A stretch of DNA of 64,000 nucleotides from Methanobacteriota archaeon (lineage in GTDB: Archaea > Thermoplasmatota > Thermoplasmata > UBA10834), in contig CP070748.1 in assembly GCA_020348345.1 (NCBI GenBank), positions 161,436-225,435 of the forward strand. Direction: 5' to 3'. Both the position numbers and the translations under genes were made by a program. Under the pieces are notes generated by a model. It did not search any database. It saw nothing but the letters and a program-made list of their open reading frames with translations, and was not told the DNA's origin. Below, in pieces: positions 34,911 to 43,958 of the stretch (position 1 is the first letter of the stretch; the number at the start of each line of letters is the position of its first letter).

Positions 34911-34931
34911 CCATCCCCATAGCCTTCTCTC
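34911..34931 (+). repeat. Island repeat, copy R9 (diverged)
   Basis: CCATCCCCATAGCC then TTCTCTC, the most diverged copy, three or four changes from the consensus. It lies 48 bases after the stop of the ferritin-like gene. Confidence 0.5.
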
Positions 34932-34979
34932 ATCTCGCACGAGCGCTGGCAGGAGACCTCCCGCCAAAGGATCCAGAGC

Positions 34980-35465
34980 TTATCGCAGTCTTTCAACGTT
35001 GCGAACGTACTGAGATACCATCTCCATGTGCTTTGCCTCGTCTTGGATCAGCGAGTCTATCGTGGACAGAAACAACTCAGCATCACCCTTGTCATTCAGC
35101 AACAATTCCGTTTCTGACGCGGCAAAGGCCTTCTTGATGTCCGAGTACAGGTTGTACATTAGTATCTCCATCTTTGATATCTGGGTCATCATCTCGAGGT
35201 CGTTATTGCCTCTGAATGTGATTTCCCTGGGCTTGATTGGAGCGTATGAGGATTTCTCCGTCGCCCGTACTCGGTCCAAGAGTGATTCGATCATCCTCTT
35301 GTGGCCCTCGGAGTCGGAAATGAGACTGAACAGGACTTCCCTGAACTCGTCCCGTTTCGTGACAACATAGCCTTCCCACTGGGCGACCGATTCGAAGCCG
35401 ATTTCCACCTCCAACGCTTTGCGCAGGAGATTACGGAGTTCATCTCCATCTTTGATCGTAGTCAG
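34980..35465 (-). CDS. Ferritin/rubrerythrin-like helical protein, possible CTG start
   Basis: Almost wholly helical with ferritin-like spacing of acidic residues and His (SDSEGHKRMIESLL and SLIQDEAKHMEMVSQY), but the first helix lacks a clear iron-ligand Glu. A structural or altered member is therefore possible. TTG 35414 is the only standard start, yet the frame extends upstream as DGDELRNLLRKALEVEIGFES, completing the first helix. No ATG, GTG or TTG lies there. CTG 35465 follows GAGG by 7 bases and gives 161 residues. Bounded by R9 and R10. Confidence 0.7.
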   Translation of the reverse strand: MTTIKDGDELRNLLRKALEVEIGFESVAQWEGYVVTKRDEFREVLFSLISDSEGHKRMIESLLDRVRATEKSSYAPIKPREITFRGNNDLEMMTQISKMEILMYNLYSDIKKAFAASETELLLNDKGDAELFLSTIDSLIQDEAKHMEMVSQYVRNVERLR

Positions 35466-35498
35466 AGAACCGCCTCATTTGGCTTAGGGCATTCTCTT

Positions 35499-35519
35499 CC
35501 GCCCCTATGGCCTTTTCTC
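35499..35519 (+). repeat. Island repeat, copy R10
   Basis: A full match to CGCCCCTATGGCCTTTTCTC. GGGC upstream can pair with GCCC of the repeat. The left flank (CGCCTCATTTGGCTTAGGGC) resembles that of R4. Located just upstream of the ferritin-like gene. Confidence 0.85.
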
Positions 35520-35602
35520 TGATTACGCAAAAACCAGGTGCGACTATCAATCCCGCGAAGAGTACTTTAGGGTCTGATTCCTTCCCCATCGGGGGATGAG
35601 AT

Positions 35603-35974
35603 TTGGACCTTACGTGGGACGTCGTGGGGGAGACATTCCTATTTGCAGCATTCATCGCCATTCTAATTGGACTTGGCAGAGCTTTTATCGCCCTAGTCGT
35701 TTTAGAGCGGAATACTCGGAGAGGCACAGGAGCCCTCCATGACAAGGATGTGGAAAGGTTCATCGCTAGCATGGCAACGCAAGGCGGGGTAGACGTATTG
35801 GTGGGTGTCGGGGTAATCCTTGTGCTTCTTACAGCTAGTCTCCTCTCCCCCGGATTCATTGACGGAGAAGGCAGAGGAATACTGGCGATCTTGGGATTGA
35901 TCTTCTTTTCCGTGTCAGCGATTGTACTGGTAGCAGCCGGAAGGTTCACCAAGAAGCATAAACGGTCGAAGTAG
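35603..35974 (+). CDS. Small three-helix membrane protein
   Basis: 123 residues: ETFLFAAFIAILIGLGRAFIALVV, then a charged loop with RNTRRGTGALHDKDVERFIASMA, helix GGVDVLVGVGVILVLLTASLL, helix GILAILGLIFFSVSAIVLVAAG, and a basic tail (KKHKRSK). Unknown function. TTG 35603 follows GGGGGATGA. A plus-strand single-gene unit with R11 downstream. Confidence 0.65.
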   Translation: MDLTWDVVGETFLFAAFIAILIGLGRAFIALVVLERNTRRGTGALHDKDVERFIASMATQGGVDVLVGVGVILVLLTASLLSPGFIDGEGRGILAILGLIFFSVSAIVLVAAGRFTKKHKRSK

Positions 35975-36014
35975 CTGCCGCCTTCTTGTGGTGAGGGCAT
36001 GTTTTCGCAGAGCT

Positions 36015-36035
36015 CCGCTCCTATGGCCTTTTCTC
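36015..36035 (+). repeat. Island repeat, copy R11, right edge of island
   Basis: CCGCTCCTATGGCC then TTTTCTC. On the minus strand it encodes the last residues (EKRP) and stop TAG of the DUF835 gene, so the repeat forms the end of a coding sequence. Confidence 0.8.
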
Positions 36036-37364
36036 TGAGCTACGCCTGAGGCGTTCGATTTCGTCCGTCCCTCTCACGACCACTCTGTCGCGCTCCATCA
36101 TCGCCAGCTGACGCTGCTCTAGCACCTTGGGGTTGAGCGAGATCAGCAGCCGCGACTTCGTGATCCACACGGTCTCGCTCAGCGAATCAAGCGATTTGAG
36201 CACCCTGTTGAAATCGTTGAAAGTGAGGAGATATTCGATGCCGTCCAGGAGCACAATGCTGTTCGGGTTGGACTCCATGAACCTTGTCATCGTGTCGGTC
36301 ATCAACGCAACGCTCGTCGGGGGAATTCGTCGATCACCGGTAGATTCCGTCAGCCAGACTATCGGCGTCACCTGCAAGCCGTGCGCCTCACGGATGCGAT
36401 CTGGGTACATTCGGGTCACCACAAGCCCCTTGGGTATCAGGAACGACAGCGTATCGGAAGCCGATTCCGAACCGGTGGGTATCGTCGCGTCCGGCCTCAG
36501 CGGCAGCGACACCAGCTCCGTGAACAGCTCCAATGCGCTTGCGTTCGTCTCGTCTTCGATGAGGTAGGCGCCTCTCGGGATGTCGTAATGCCTGAAGCCA
36601 CCTCGCTCGCCCATCTCGACCTCCGCCTGGACGATCATGGACGTGAACCTGCTGCTCATGATCGACCTCGCTAGCATGATGAACATGAGTATCATCGCCC
36701 ACGGGTACAATCGGTCGAACTCGTCCACGCCCATCGATCTGAGCAGCAGGTCGAAAGCGAATTCGAGCGTCGGCAGGCCTGCCCATGCGGTTGCGAGAAG
36801 CGGCATGCTCGTCCTATACTCCCTGGGCATCCTCCCGAGTTCGCCGCGCCCTCTCATCGAAAACGGCATCATGATGCTGATAAGGATGGAGAGGAGGAGG
36901 TACGAGAAGACTAGCGCGAGAAGCCAGGGCTCGTCTTTCAGCACCTCCCCGCTGTCATGGCTTATGGCGGCACCGGTCATTATGACTACGAGTCCGAACG
37001 CGCCCCAGAGGGTCATCAGGTTGAAAGGATTGCGACTCAGCCACGATCGGAACGCATCGACCTCAGCGTTCCTTCGGTAGATTGTCGCGGCGGCCATCAC
37101 GAATGCGGACAGCCACGATGCCACGACAACGAAAGTAATGCCGACGAGGGGGTGACTGCTCCAGTCGCCCGTCGTTGTGGCGGACATCACGACCTCGTAG
37201 AGCCAGAACAGCGCCAGAGCTGTAACGAACGATAGCACGATCCAACCGCGCACCACTATGAAGAACTCCCTTCGCGCGCGGTAGATCATCGCGAACGACA
37301 GCGTCGCAAGCGCTAGACCTGCGATTCTTGGCAAGAGATCGCCCAGCAACTGCTCTAGTTCCAC
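36021..37364 (-). CDS. Membrane protein with C-terminal DUF835 domain
   Basis: About seven N-terminal helices (residues 1-235) precede a cytosolic DUF835 domain: SFLIPKGLVVTRMYPDRIREAHG, TPIVWLTES, SIVLLDGIEYLLTFNDFNRVLKSLDSL and LLISLNPKVLEQRQLAMMER. DUF835 is an archaeal domain often attached to sensor or membrane modules; its biochemistry is not settled. Likely a membrane sensor. The C-terminus and stop codon are supplied by island repeat R11. ATG 37364 is the start. Confidence 0.85.
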   Translation of the reverse strand: MELEQLLGDLLPRIAGLALATLSFAMIYRARREFFIVVRGWIVLSFVTALALFWLYEVVMSATTTGDWSSHPLVGITFVVVASWLSAFVMAAATIYRRNAEVDAFRSWLSRNPFNLMTLWGAFGLVVIMTGAAISHDSGEVLKDEPWLLALVFSYLLLSILISIMMPFSMRGRGELGRMPREYRTSMPLLATAWAGLPTLEFAFDLLLRSMGVDEFDRLYPWAMILMFIMLARSIMSSRFTSMIVQAEVEMGERGGFRHYDIPRGAYLIEDETNASALELFTELVSLPLRPDATIPTGSESASDTLSFLIPKGLVVTRMYPDRIREAHGLQVTPIVWLTESTGDRRIPPTSVALMTDTMTRFMESNPNSIVLLDGIEYLLTFNDFNRVLKSLDSLSETVWITKSRLLISLNPKVLEQRQLAMMERDRVVVRGTDEIERLRRSSEKRP

Positions 37365-37461
37365 TGCGATTCCTCTGCGGGAGCTTGGGACTCCACAGCT
37401 CTATACGGCCATTCGATGGAAGTACTTTTCTGAGCAGGGGAGTGTTGGCGCGGAATATCGA

Positions 37462-39132
37462 CTATCGGCCAAGCACCGCTCCCTCGCTGGCGGATGACAC
37501 GTCCTCGCGATATCTCTGCAGATAGCCTCTCAACTTATGCTTGGGCGCCTTGGCCTGCTTCAGCCGCGCCTTCATCTCCTTCTGCGATATGAGGACCTCG
37601 ATCTCCCTGTCATTCAGATCCATCCTGATGATGTCACCGTTTCTGAGAGCGGCCAGGGCTCCTCCGACGAAGGCCTCAGGCGATACGTGGCCTACGCAGA
37701 GCCCCCTTGTGCCCCCCGAGAATCGTCCGTCCGTGACGAGCGCCACGTGCTCTCCGAGTCCCAGACCAGTAAGAATGGATGTCGGCCCGAGCATCTCGGG
37801 CATTCCGGGCGCGCCCTTGGGGCCTTGGTAGCGGACGACCACGGCATCGCCCTTCGCTATCTTGCCGGCTATCATCGCATTCGTCGCGCTCTCCTCCGAG
37901 TCGAAGACTCTCGCCGGTCCTTCGAAGTGTCTCATCGACTCGACGACCGCGGATTGTTTCACCACACATCCCTCCTCGGCAAGGTTTCCGTGAAGCACCG
38001 CGATCCCTCCCTCGGAATGGTACGCGCGGTCCGGACCTCTTATCACCTCGTCGTCCATCACCTTCGCCTGCCCGGCGATGTCGCTAATCGTCTTGCCAGT
38101 CACCGTCTTCTCATCGTGAAGGTCCGGCAGAAGGACGGAGAAGACGGCTGGTATGCCGCCCGCGTCATCAAGGTCAATCATGAAATGCGGGCCACCTGGT
38201 CTCAGCGCCACTATGTGCTTCGTCTTCCTGGATATCGCGTCGAAGTCGTTCAGGCTGAGGCGCACTCCGAACTCCCTCGCGATCGCAAGCATGTGGAGGC
38301 AGGTATTGGTCGATCCGCCTATCGCGTTGTCGACTCTCAGCGCGTTCTCGAAGCTCTTCCGGGTCACGATGTTTCTTGGCGCGGTACCGTCCAATGCCAG
38401 CTTGACTGCCAGCTTACCCGTCTCGTACGCCATCGTCATCTTGCGCTCCGAGACCGCATGAGTGGTTCCGCAGCCTGCTACGCTGAGGCCCAGCGCCTCC
38501 GTCAGGCAGGCCATCGTGTTCGCCGTGAACAGGCCTGCGCAGGAACCAGGGCCTGGGCACGCTCGCCTCTCTATCTCGGAGAAGTCGTCTTCGGTGATTC
38601 GGCCAGCTGCGAGTTCTCCGACCGCCTCGAAGATGGAGATGACGTCGAGCCTGCGATCCTTGTATTCGCCCGGCAGCATCGGGCCAGCCGTCAGCATGAT
38701 AGATGGAAGATTCATCCTGCCGCACGCCATGAGCATGCCCGGGGTTATTTTGTCGCAGTTGGTCACGCCGACCCATCCGTCCGCCATGTGAGCCTCAACC
38801 ATCGATTCCACGCTGTCCGCGACTATCTCCCTCGAGGGCAGCGAGTATCTCATTCCGGGCAATCCCATCGCTATGCCGTCGCATATGCCCGGAACGCCGA
38901 ACTCGTAGGCGGCGCCTCCCGCGTCCTCTATGCCTCTCTTGACTTCGAGAGTGAGCCTGTCCATCTGCATATGGCCCGGTACGATCGTGGTGAACGAGTT
39001 TGCGACCGCGATGAGCGGCTTGTCGAAGTCCTCGTCCTTCATGCCAGTCGCACGCAGTAACCCTCTCGCCGCGGCTCTGGCTCTTCCGGCGCTCATCTCT
39101 CGGCTCCTCAGCGTCGGTCGGTTCCCTTTCAC
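37462..39132 (-). CDS. ilvD: Dihydroxy-acid dehydratase
   Basis: Fe-S dehydratase of about 556 residues for valine/isoleucine (and the leucine precursor). Cluster Cys are in [16 protein letters not shown] and [51 protein letters not shown] is also conserved. GTG 39132 overlaps the lysC TGA (GTGA) after GGGGGAG, so it is coupled to lysC; GTG 39138 is an alternative. It is the last gene of thrC-hom-lysC-ilvD. No ilvB, ilvN or ilvC is in the window. Confidence 0.94.
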   Translation of the reverse strand: MKGNRPTLRSREMSAGRARAAARGLLRATGMKDEDFDKPLIAVANSFTTIVPGHMQMDRLTLEVKRGIEDAGGAAYEFGVPGICDGIAMGLPGMRYSLPSREIVADSVESMVEAHMADGWVGVTNCDKITPGMLMACGRMNLPSIMLTAGPMLPGEYKDRRLDVISIFEAVGELAAGRITEDDFSEIERRACPGPGSCAGLFTANTMACLTEALGLSVAGCGTTHAVSERKMTMAYETGKLAVKLALDGTAPRNIVTRKSFENALRVDNAIGGSTNTCLHMLAIAREFGVRLSLNDFDAISRKTKHIVALRPGGPHFMIDLDDAGGIPAVFSVLLPDLHDEKTVTGKTISDIAGQAKVMDDEVIRGPDRAYHSEGGIAVLHGNLAEEGCVVKQSAVVESMRHFEGPARVFDSEESATNAMIAGKIAKGDAVVVRYQGPKGAPGMPEMLGPTSILTGLGLGEHVALVTDGRFSGGTRGLCVGHVSPEAFVGGALAALRNGDIIRMDLNDREIEVLISQKEMKARLKQAKAPKHKLRGYLQRYREDVSSASEGAVLGR

Positions 39133-40538
39133 GCACACTCCCCCAGCTTGAAATCGTCGTGCAGCGCCCTGATCGCTTCCGGCGCGTCCTGCTTCTTGAT
39201 GATGAACGATATGTTCAGCTCGGATGATCCTTGGGCGATTGCACGGATGTTGATGTTGTTGGCGGCCATCGTCGCGAACACTCGAGCGGCAACTCCAGGC
39301 GTGCCCTTCATCCCCGCGCCCACGACCGCGACGATGCTCAGCCCCGCTTCGATCGACACCTCTCTGACCTGCTTGGAACCCAGCAACGACAGCTCGAGCG
39401 CATTCTGCGCTCTGGAGCCGTCGTCCTTCGGGATGGCGAGCGTTATGTTCTCCTCGGAGGAACTCTGAGATATCAGCAGCACGTCGACTTCCTCGTCCGT
39501 GAGGATATCCAATACCCTCGCGGCGAGCCTCGGCGTGCCGAACATGCTCGCACCGCTGACAGTTATGAGGTCCACATCGTCTATGTTGGTGATCGCCTTG
39601 ACGACATTGCCGTCCTTCACCTTGACCTCCTTGACTATGACCGTACCCTCGCCGTCGGGTTTGCTGAGGCTCTTGACCCTGAATGGCAGCTGGAATCTGG
39701 CGGCGCTCTCCAATGCCTTGGGATGTATTATCTGTGCTCCGAAGTGCGCGAGCTCCATCGCTTCCGCGAACGATATTCTGTCTATCATCAGTGCGTTGGG
39801 TGTGATCCTTGGGTTGGCGGTCATCAACCCCTCAACGTCCTTCCAAACCCATACCTCGTCCGCCCGGATCGCAGCGCCGATTATCGATGCCGTGAAATCG
39901 GAGCCTCCTCTTCCGAGGGTCGTATGGGTGCCGTCCTGGGTATTGGCAATGAACCCAGTCACGACCGGGACCACGCCCTTCTCCAACAACGGGTCTATCG
40001 CCTGTCGAACCTCCAAGGTAGTGACGTTCATCAGAGGCTCCGCACCACCGAAATGATCGTCGGTGACTATTCCCGCCTCACCCCCAGTGAGCGATTCTGA
40101 CGACATGCCCAGGTCCTCAAGCACTCCTTGCAGTATCGGCGCGGAGAGGCGTTCGCCATAGCCTATGACGAAATCCTTCGACCTCGGTGTGAGCTCGCTT
40201 ATGTGGGATATTCCGAGGAGTATGTTCTTGAGGTCCTCACACTCGGACTCGATCGCCCGCATGGTCCTGTCAAGGACTTCTTCGTCTCTCACAGCCACCT
40301 GCGCGGCGTCAAGATGTCGTTTCCTGATGTCCTCGACGAAGCGCTTGACATGTTCCCTCTGCCCTCTTCCTGCACGTGATGCCGCGTCCACCAGGGAGTT
40401 GGTCACGTTGAACATCGCGGAGGTGACCACAACCAGTTCGTGCCCTTCGGCTCTGAACTTGTCCACTATGCCGCCTACTCGCCTCAGGCCTTCACCGTCG
40501 GCGACGCTCACGCCGCCGAACTTCATGACAATCTTCAT
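39129..40538 (-). CDS. lysC: Aspartate kinase
   Basis: N-terminal kinase ([35 protein letters not shown]) and two C-terminal ACT domains ([27 protein letters not shown] and [28 protein letters not shown]), 469 residues, so probably feedback-controlled by threonine or lysine. It makes aspartyl phosphate, the start of the Thr/Ile/Met/Lys branch. ATG 40538 follows GGGAAAGGG. It lies 33 bases after hom; no aspartate-semialdehyde dehydrogenase is nearby. Confidence 0.94.
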   Translation of the reverse strand: MKIVMKFGGVSVADGEGLRRVGGIVDKFRAEGHELVVVTSAMFNVTNSLVDAASRAGRGQREHVKRFVEDIRKRHLDAAQVAVRDEEVLDRTMRAIESECEDLKNILLGISHISELTPRSKDFVIGYGERLSAPILQGVLEDLGMSSESLTGGEAGIVTDDHFGGAEPLMNVTTLEVRQAIDPLLEKGVVPVVTGFIANTQDGTHTTLGRGGSDFTASIIGAAIRADEVWVWKDVEGLMTANPRITPNALMIDRISFAEAMELAHFGAQIIHPKALESAARFQLPFRVKSLSKPDGEGTVIVKEVKVKDGNVVKAITNIDDVDLITVSGASMFGTPRLAARVLDILTDEEVDVLLISQSSSEENITLAIPKDDGSRAQNALELSLLGSKQVREVSIEAGLSIVAVVGAGMKGTPGVAARVFATMAANNINIRAIAQGSSELNISFIIKKQDAPEAIRALHDDFKLGECA

Positions 40539-40570
40539 GGCCCTTTCCCTCAGTCATCATCGCCTCTCTG

Positions 40571-41587
40571 CTATCGTCTGAAATCCTTCCTTATCTCGAT
40601 GAGGTCACGGAGAACGGAGCTCGCGGTCTCCCTGCCTCCGGCACCCTTGCCCACGAGGGTGATCTCACCCGCAGGGTCCGTATCGAATGTGACGGCATTG
40701 AAAGTGCCCGAGACGTTCAGCGGATGAGTCAACGGGACCTCCTCCGGCGCGACCTTTGCACCGTCTCCGACGAGGCCCACCAGCTTGAGCGCGTTTCCCT
40801 GCGATTTCGCGGATGCCACGCTGTCCATCGTGACCTCCGTGATACCTCTGATGTCCACGTCGCGGATGGACAGGCTCGTGCCCATCACATAGTTGGAGGT
40901 GATGACGAGCTTGCACGCACTGTCAAAGCCCTCTATGTCGTTCGCTGGGTCCGCCTCCGCATAGCCAAGCTTCTGCGCCTCGGCCAGCGCTTCCTTCATC
41001 TCGACGCTCTCCGCCGCCATCTTCGTGAGTATGTAGTTGCATGTGCCGTTCAGTATGCCCTTGATCGATCTGATCGAACATCCCTCAAGGCATTTCTTCG
41101 CGAGGTCCAGCACGGGGGTGCCGCCGCCTACGGTGCCACTGAACTTGAACATGATCTCATTGTGCGTCGCAAGCTCCATCAGCGCCGGCATAGCCAGCGC
41201 GAGCGGGCCTTTGTTGACGCAAATCACATGCCGTCCTTCCTTCATCGCGGTCCGGACGTGGGTCAGTCCAGGCTCGCCTCTTGTGAGCTCGCTCGGCGTC
41301 GCCTCCACGACAACCTCGCAGTCCACCTCTCTGATGACCTCGGAGGCGGGCTTGCCTTCCGTGTACACGTTCTCCCCCAGCCCGCTGAGCGATTTCGACT
41401 CCCTCTTGGATCTCAGGGCGAGCTGCACGTCCAGTCCCGAAGGATCGATTGCGGCTCCCGCGCTGTCGACCGCCGCTACGACCCTCGGTCTGATGCCATA
41501 GTCGCGCGCCAGCTCCGAGGATTGCGAATGTAGGATCTCCGCGAAGCTCTGCGAGACCACGCCGAAGCCCACGAGCATGATTCTCAA
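40571..41587 (-). CDS. hom: Homoserine dehydrogenase
   Basis: TTG 41587 is the start: it overlaps the thrC stop (TTGA), follows GGAGGTGG, and gives LRIMLVGFGVVSQSFAEIL, a correct Rossmann beginning. Other motifs: VCVNKGPLALAMPALMELA, GTVGGGTPVLDLAKKCLEG, and the catalytic region GYAEADPANDIEGFDSACKL. 338 residues with no ACT domain, so it is not itself feedback-regulated by that route. Reduces aspartate semialdehyde to homoserine. Confidence 0.93.
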   Translation of the reverse strand: MRIMLVGFGVVSQSFAEILHSQSSELARDYGIRPRVVAAVDSAGAAIDPSGLDVQLALRSKRESKSLSGLGENVYTEGKPASEVIREVDCEVVVEATPSELTRGEPGLTHVRTAMKEGRHVICVNKGPLALAMPALMELATHNEIMFKFSGTVGGGTPVLDLAKKCLEGCSIRSIKGILNGTCNYILTKMAAESVEMKEALAEAQKLGYAEADPANDIEGFDSACKLVITSNYVMGTSLSIRDVDIRGITEVTMDSVASAKSQGNALKLVGLVGDGAKVAPEEVPLTHPLNVSGTFNAVTFDTDPAGEITLVGKGAGGRETASSVLRDLIEIRKDFRR

Positions 41588-42819
41588 GCGTCTCCACCTC
41601 CGAGAATCCTTGACAGAGCTTCCATCGTGGGCTCTACGGTCCTGGGTTTTACGCTCTGCGCTATCGCGGTGTCCGGGTCCTTCAGTCCGTGCCCCGTCGA
41701 TACGCACACGACGACTGTCGAGCGGTCCACAACACCTTCATCGAGGTCTTTCATGAACCCTGCCAGCGCAGCGGCTCCTGCCGGCTCGGGAAAGATGCCT
41801 TCGAGCCTCGCCATGAACTTCTGCGCTTCGAGGATCTCCTCGTCCGTGACTGTGGATGCGGAGCCTCCAGATTCCCTTATCGCTCCGACCGTCTTCTTCC
41901 AGTTGGCCGGGTTGCCGATCCTGATGGCCGTCGCAACTGTCTCGGGTTCGTCAACGGGAATCAGCTCGGAGCGATTCTCCGAGAGCATCGAAGCCACCGG
42001 AGCAGCCCCCTCCGCCTGTATGCCCCTCACCAGAGGACAGCCCGAGGTGAGGTCCATTGAATCGAATTCCTTGAATCCCTTCCAGTACGCAGCGGAGTTG
42101 CCCCCGTTGCCAACCGGTATGTACAGCCTCTCCGGGCTCATGCCGTTGAGCTGGTCGCATATCTCGTACGCAGCTGTCTTCTGTCCCTCTATTCTGAACG
42201 GGTTGACCGAGTTGAGGACATACATGCCCATCTCGTCTGCCGCGGCCATCACCATGTCAAGCGCTTGATCGAAATTGCCTTTCACGGACAGCACGTCCGC
42301 ACCGTGCATCATCGCCTGGGCCAACTTCCCGAGAGCCACTTTTCCCTCCGGTATCAACACCACGCAGTCGAGGTCGGCCGCGGCTGCATACGCCGCCAGC
42401 GAGGCGGAGGTGTTCCCGGTCGATGCGCATGTGACCACGCTCATCCCAAGTTCGAGCGCCTTCGTCACGCCCACGGTCATGCCACGATCCTTGAACGATC
42501 CCGTCGGATTCGTTCCATCGAACTTGATCCATAGGTTGCGGACGTCCAACTCCTCCTCCAGCCTTCTGCAGCGCAACAGGGGCGACCCGCCCTCGCAGAG
42601 CGTGACGACCTCGGAGGAGTCATCGACTGGTATAGCCTCTCTGTAGCGCCATACGGATAGCGCCCTCTCGTCGTAGCCTCCCTCTGCCAGGTTCTCAGCC
42701 GCCTCCTCGACGTCGATCTGCGCTTCGAGAAGGTTCCCGCACGAAGAACATGCATAGGCAGGCCTGGAAGGATCGTGGCTGGCGCCGCAATCGATGCATC
42801 GGACCTCGTAGGATACCAT
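41584..42819 (-). CDS. thrC: Threonine synthase with N-terminal zinc ribbon
   Basis: Residues 1-35 form a zinc ribbon (RCIDCGASHDPSRPAYACSSCGNLL), as in many archaeal ThrC. The PLP Lys motif is FDGTNPTGSFKDRGM, with CASTGNTSASLAAYAAA and the phosphate loop VGNGGNSAAYW. Converts O-phosphohomoserine to threonine. First gene of a four-gene minus-strand operon. TATA TTATATG lies about 50 bases before ATG 42819, and it is divergent from thrB. Confidence 0.95.
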   Translation of the reverse strand: MVSYEVRCIDCGASHDPSRPAYACSSCGNLLEAQIDVEEAAENLAEGGYDERALSVWRYREAIPVDDSSEVVTLCEGGSPLLRCRRLEEELDVRNLWIKFDGTNPTGSFKDRGMTVGVTKALELGMSVVTCASTGNTSASLAAYAAAADLDCVVLIPEGKVALGKLAQAMMHGADVLSVKGNFDQALDMVMAAADEMGMYVLNSVNPFRIEGQKTAAYEICDQLNGMSPERLYIPVGNGGNSAAYWKGFKEFDSMDLTSGCPLVRGIQAEGAAPVASMLSENRSELIPVDEPETVATAIRIGNPANWKKTVGAIRESGGSASTVTDEEILEAQKFMARLEGIFPEPAGAAALAGFMKDLDEGVVDRSTVVVCVSTGHGLKDPDTAIAQSVKPRTVEPTMEALSRILGGGDA

Positions 42820-42998
42820 TGTCTGATCTCCCCACGAAACTAGCGCCTGCTATGGTCGTGCAACATATAAGCCCTTCGCAGCTCTGGCACGACCCTTCTT
42901 GTATCGCCTTCTGGCAGAATGGACAGAAGCCTGAGGAGGGCGAGCATGCGTCGCTTTTATTATGAGGCCGCGTCATCACCTTAGCTCAGGTGCGTCTG

Positions 42999-43925
42999 AT
43001 GAGATTCCGCGAGGCGGAGATCACTTCGCCTGCCACAATCGCCAACTTCGGACCAGGGTTCGACTCGTTCGGGCTGTGTCTGGCGTCCCCCGTGGACAGG
43101 ATCACGTTGAAGAAGGACGAGGGCGCGGACTTCATTATCAGAGTGGAAGGAGAACACGACGCACCCTTGGCGCCGGAGGAGAACACAGCTTCGTATGCGG
43201 CGCTCAAGCTTGCGGAGAGGTGCGAGTGTGAGGAGAAGGGGTTCTCGATGGTCATCCACAAGGGCATGAAACCGGGAAGTGGCCTTGGAAGCAGCGCGGC
43301 GTCCTCGGTGGGCGGAGCAGTGGCAATGGCTGCCCTCCTGGGCGTGAGGGACAAGCGGATGATCTTGGAGGCTGCGGCGATGGGTGAGGAGCTGATATCC
43401 GGCTCGAGGCACTTCGACAATGTCGCTGCTGCTCTGTACGGAGGATTCACGTTCGTTTCCGATCAAGCAAGCCGGAGGATCGTACGACTGGAGCCGCCAT
43501 CCTTCAACGTGGTCGTCCTGCTTCCCGAGATAGAGATTCGGACGGGAGATGCGAGGGGGATCCTCCCCGCAAACGTTTCGTTGCCTGACGCCGTCCAGAA
43601 CCTGTCATGGGCGGCGGGTATGGTTCATTCCATGATGGCGAAGGACATCGACGCGATCGCGCTCAACTTGAACGACAGGCTGGCAGCGCCCTACCGACAG
43701 GGGCTGATACCGGGATACGCCGCGGTTCGCGAGAGCGCTCTGAACGCTGGCGCGCTTGCCGTGTCGATAGGCGGCTCAGGCCCGGCCATATTCGCCATTG
43801 CAAGGGAGGGAACGGATAGGATTCGCGATGCGATGGTCGAGGCCATCCGCAGCTCCGCCGGGCTCGAAGCCGAGGCATTTGTCACGAAGCCCGGCACAGG
43901 TGCTAAGGTAGTATCCGTCAGGTGA
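42999..43925 (+). CDS. thrB: Homoserine kinase (GHMP family)
   Basis: The GHMP ATP loop GSGLGSSAASSVGGAVAMAAL is unmistakable, with ITSPATIANFGPGFDSFGL near the N-terminus and GALAVSIGGSGPAIFAIA at the C-terminus, typical of ThrB. It phosphorylates homoserine, feeding the divergent thrC. ATG 42999 is 7 bases after AGGTG; GTG 42990 is possible. TATA TTTTATTATG lies about 40 bases upstream. Transcribed alone. Confidence 0.94.
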   Translation: MRFREAEITSPATIANFGPGFDSFGLCLASPVDRITLKKDEGADFIIRVEGEHDAPLAPEENTASYAALKLAERCECEEKGFSMVIHKGMKPGSGLGSSAASSVGGAVAMAALLGVRDKRMILEAAAMGEELISGSRHFDNVAAALYGGFTFVSDQASRRIVRLEPPSFNVVVLLPEIEIRTGDARGILPANVSLPDAVQNLSWAAGMVHSMMAKDIDAIALNLNDRLAAPYRQGLIPGYAAVRESALNAGALAVSIGGSGPAIFAIAREGTDRIRDAMVEAIRSSAGLEAEAFVTKPGTGAKVVSVR

Positions 43926-43958
43926 GGACCGCCGTCGGCAGCGATTCCGCGTCCAGGC

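Larger units (their letters stand above)
34522..34979. other. Gene-poor stretch with repeats R8 and R9
   Basis: Contains R8 and R9. A minus-strand frame in 34670-34996 ends in a hydrophobic segment (FIYWIGVPFWPFAVLASMIS), but it overlaps the next gene, has an unlikely composition and no ribosome site. I treat it as non-coding or a decayed gene. Confidence 0.4.

Noticed and set aside
34670..34996. 108-codon minus-strand frame with a hydrophobic end
   Set aside because: Overlaps the ferritin-like gene end, contains repeat R9, and lacks a ribosome site and a family match; possibly a decayed gene.
28702..36035. CRISPR array
   Set aside because: Repeats are hundreds of bases apart with genes between them, and no cas genes are present.
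28702..36035. Classical integron attC array
   Set aside because: The repeats lack GTTRRRY/RYYYAAC core sites and no integron integrase is in the window; only the cassette-like layout is similar.
28702..36035. Island repeats as simple intrinsic terminators
   Set aside because: The T-rich end and GGGC/GCCC stem fit some copies, but the orientation never changes with gene direction and several copies lie upstream of minus-strand genes.
37537..39060. 507-codon plus-strand frame
   Set aside because: Antisense to ilvD, with composition typical of a shadow frame.
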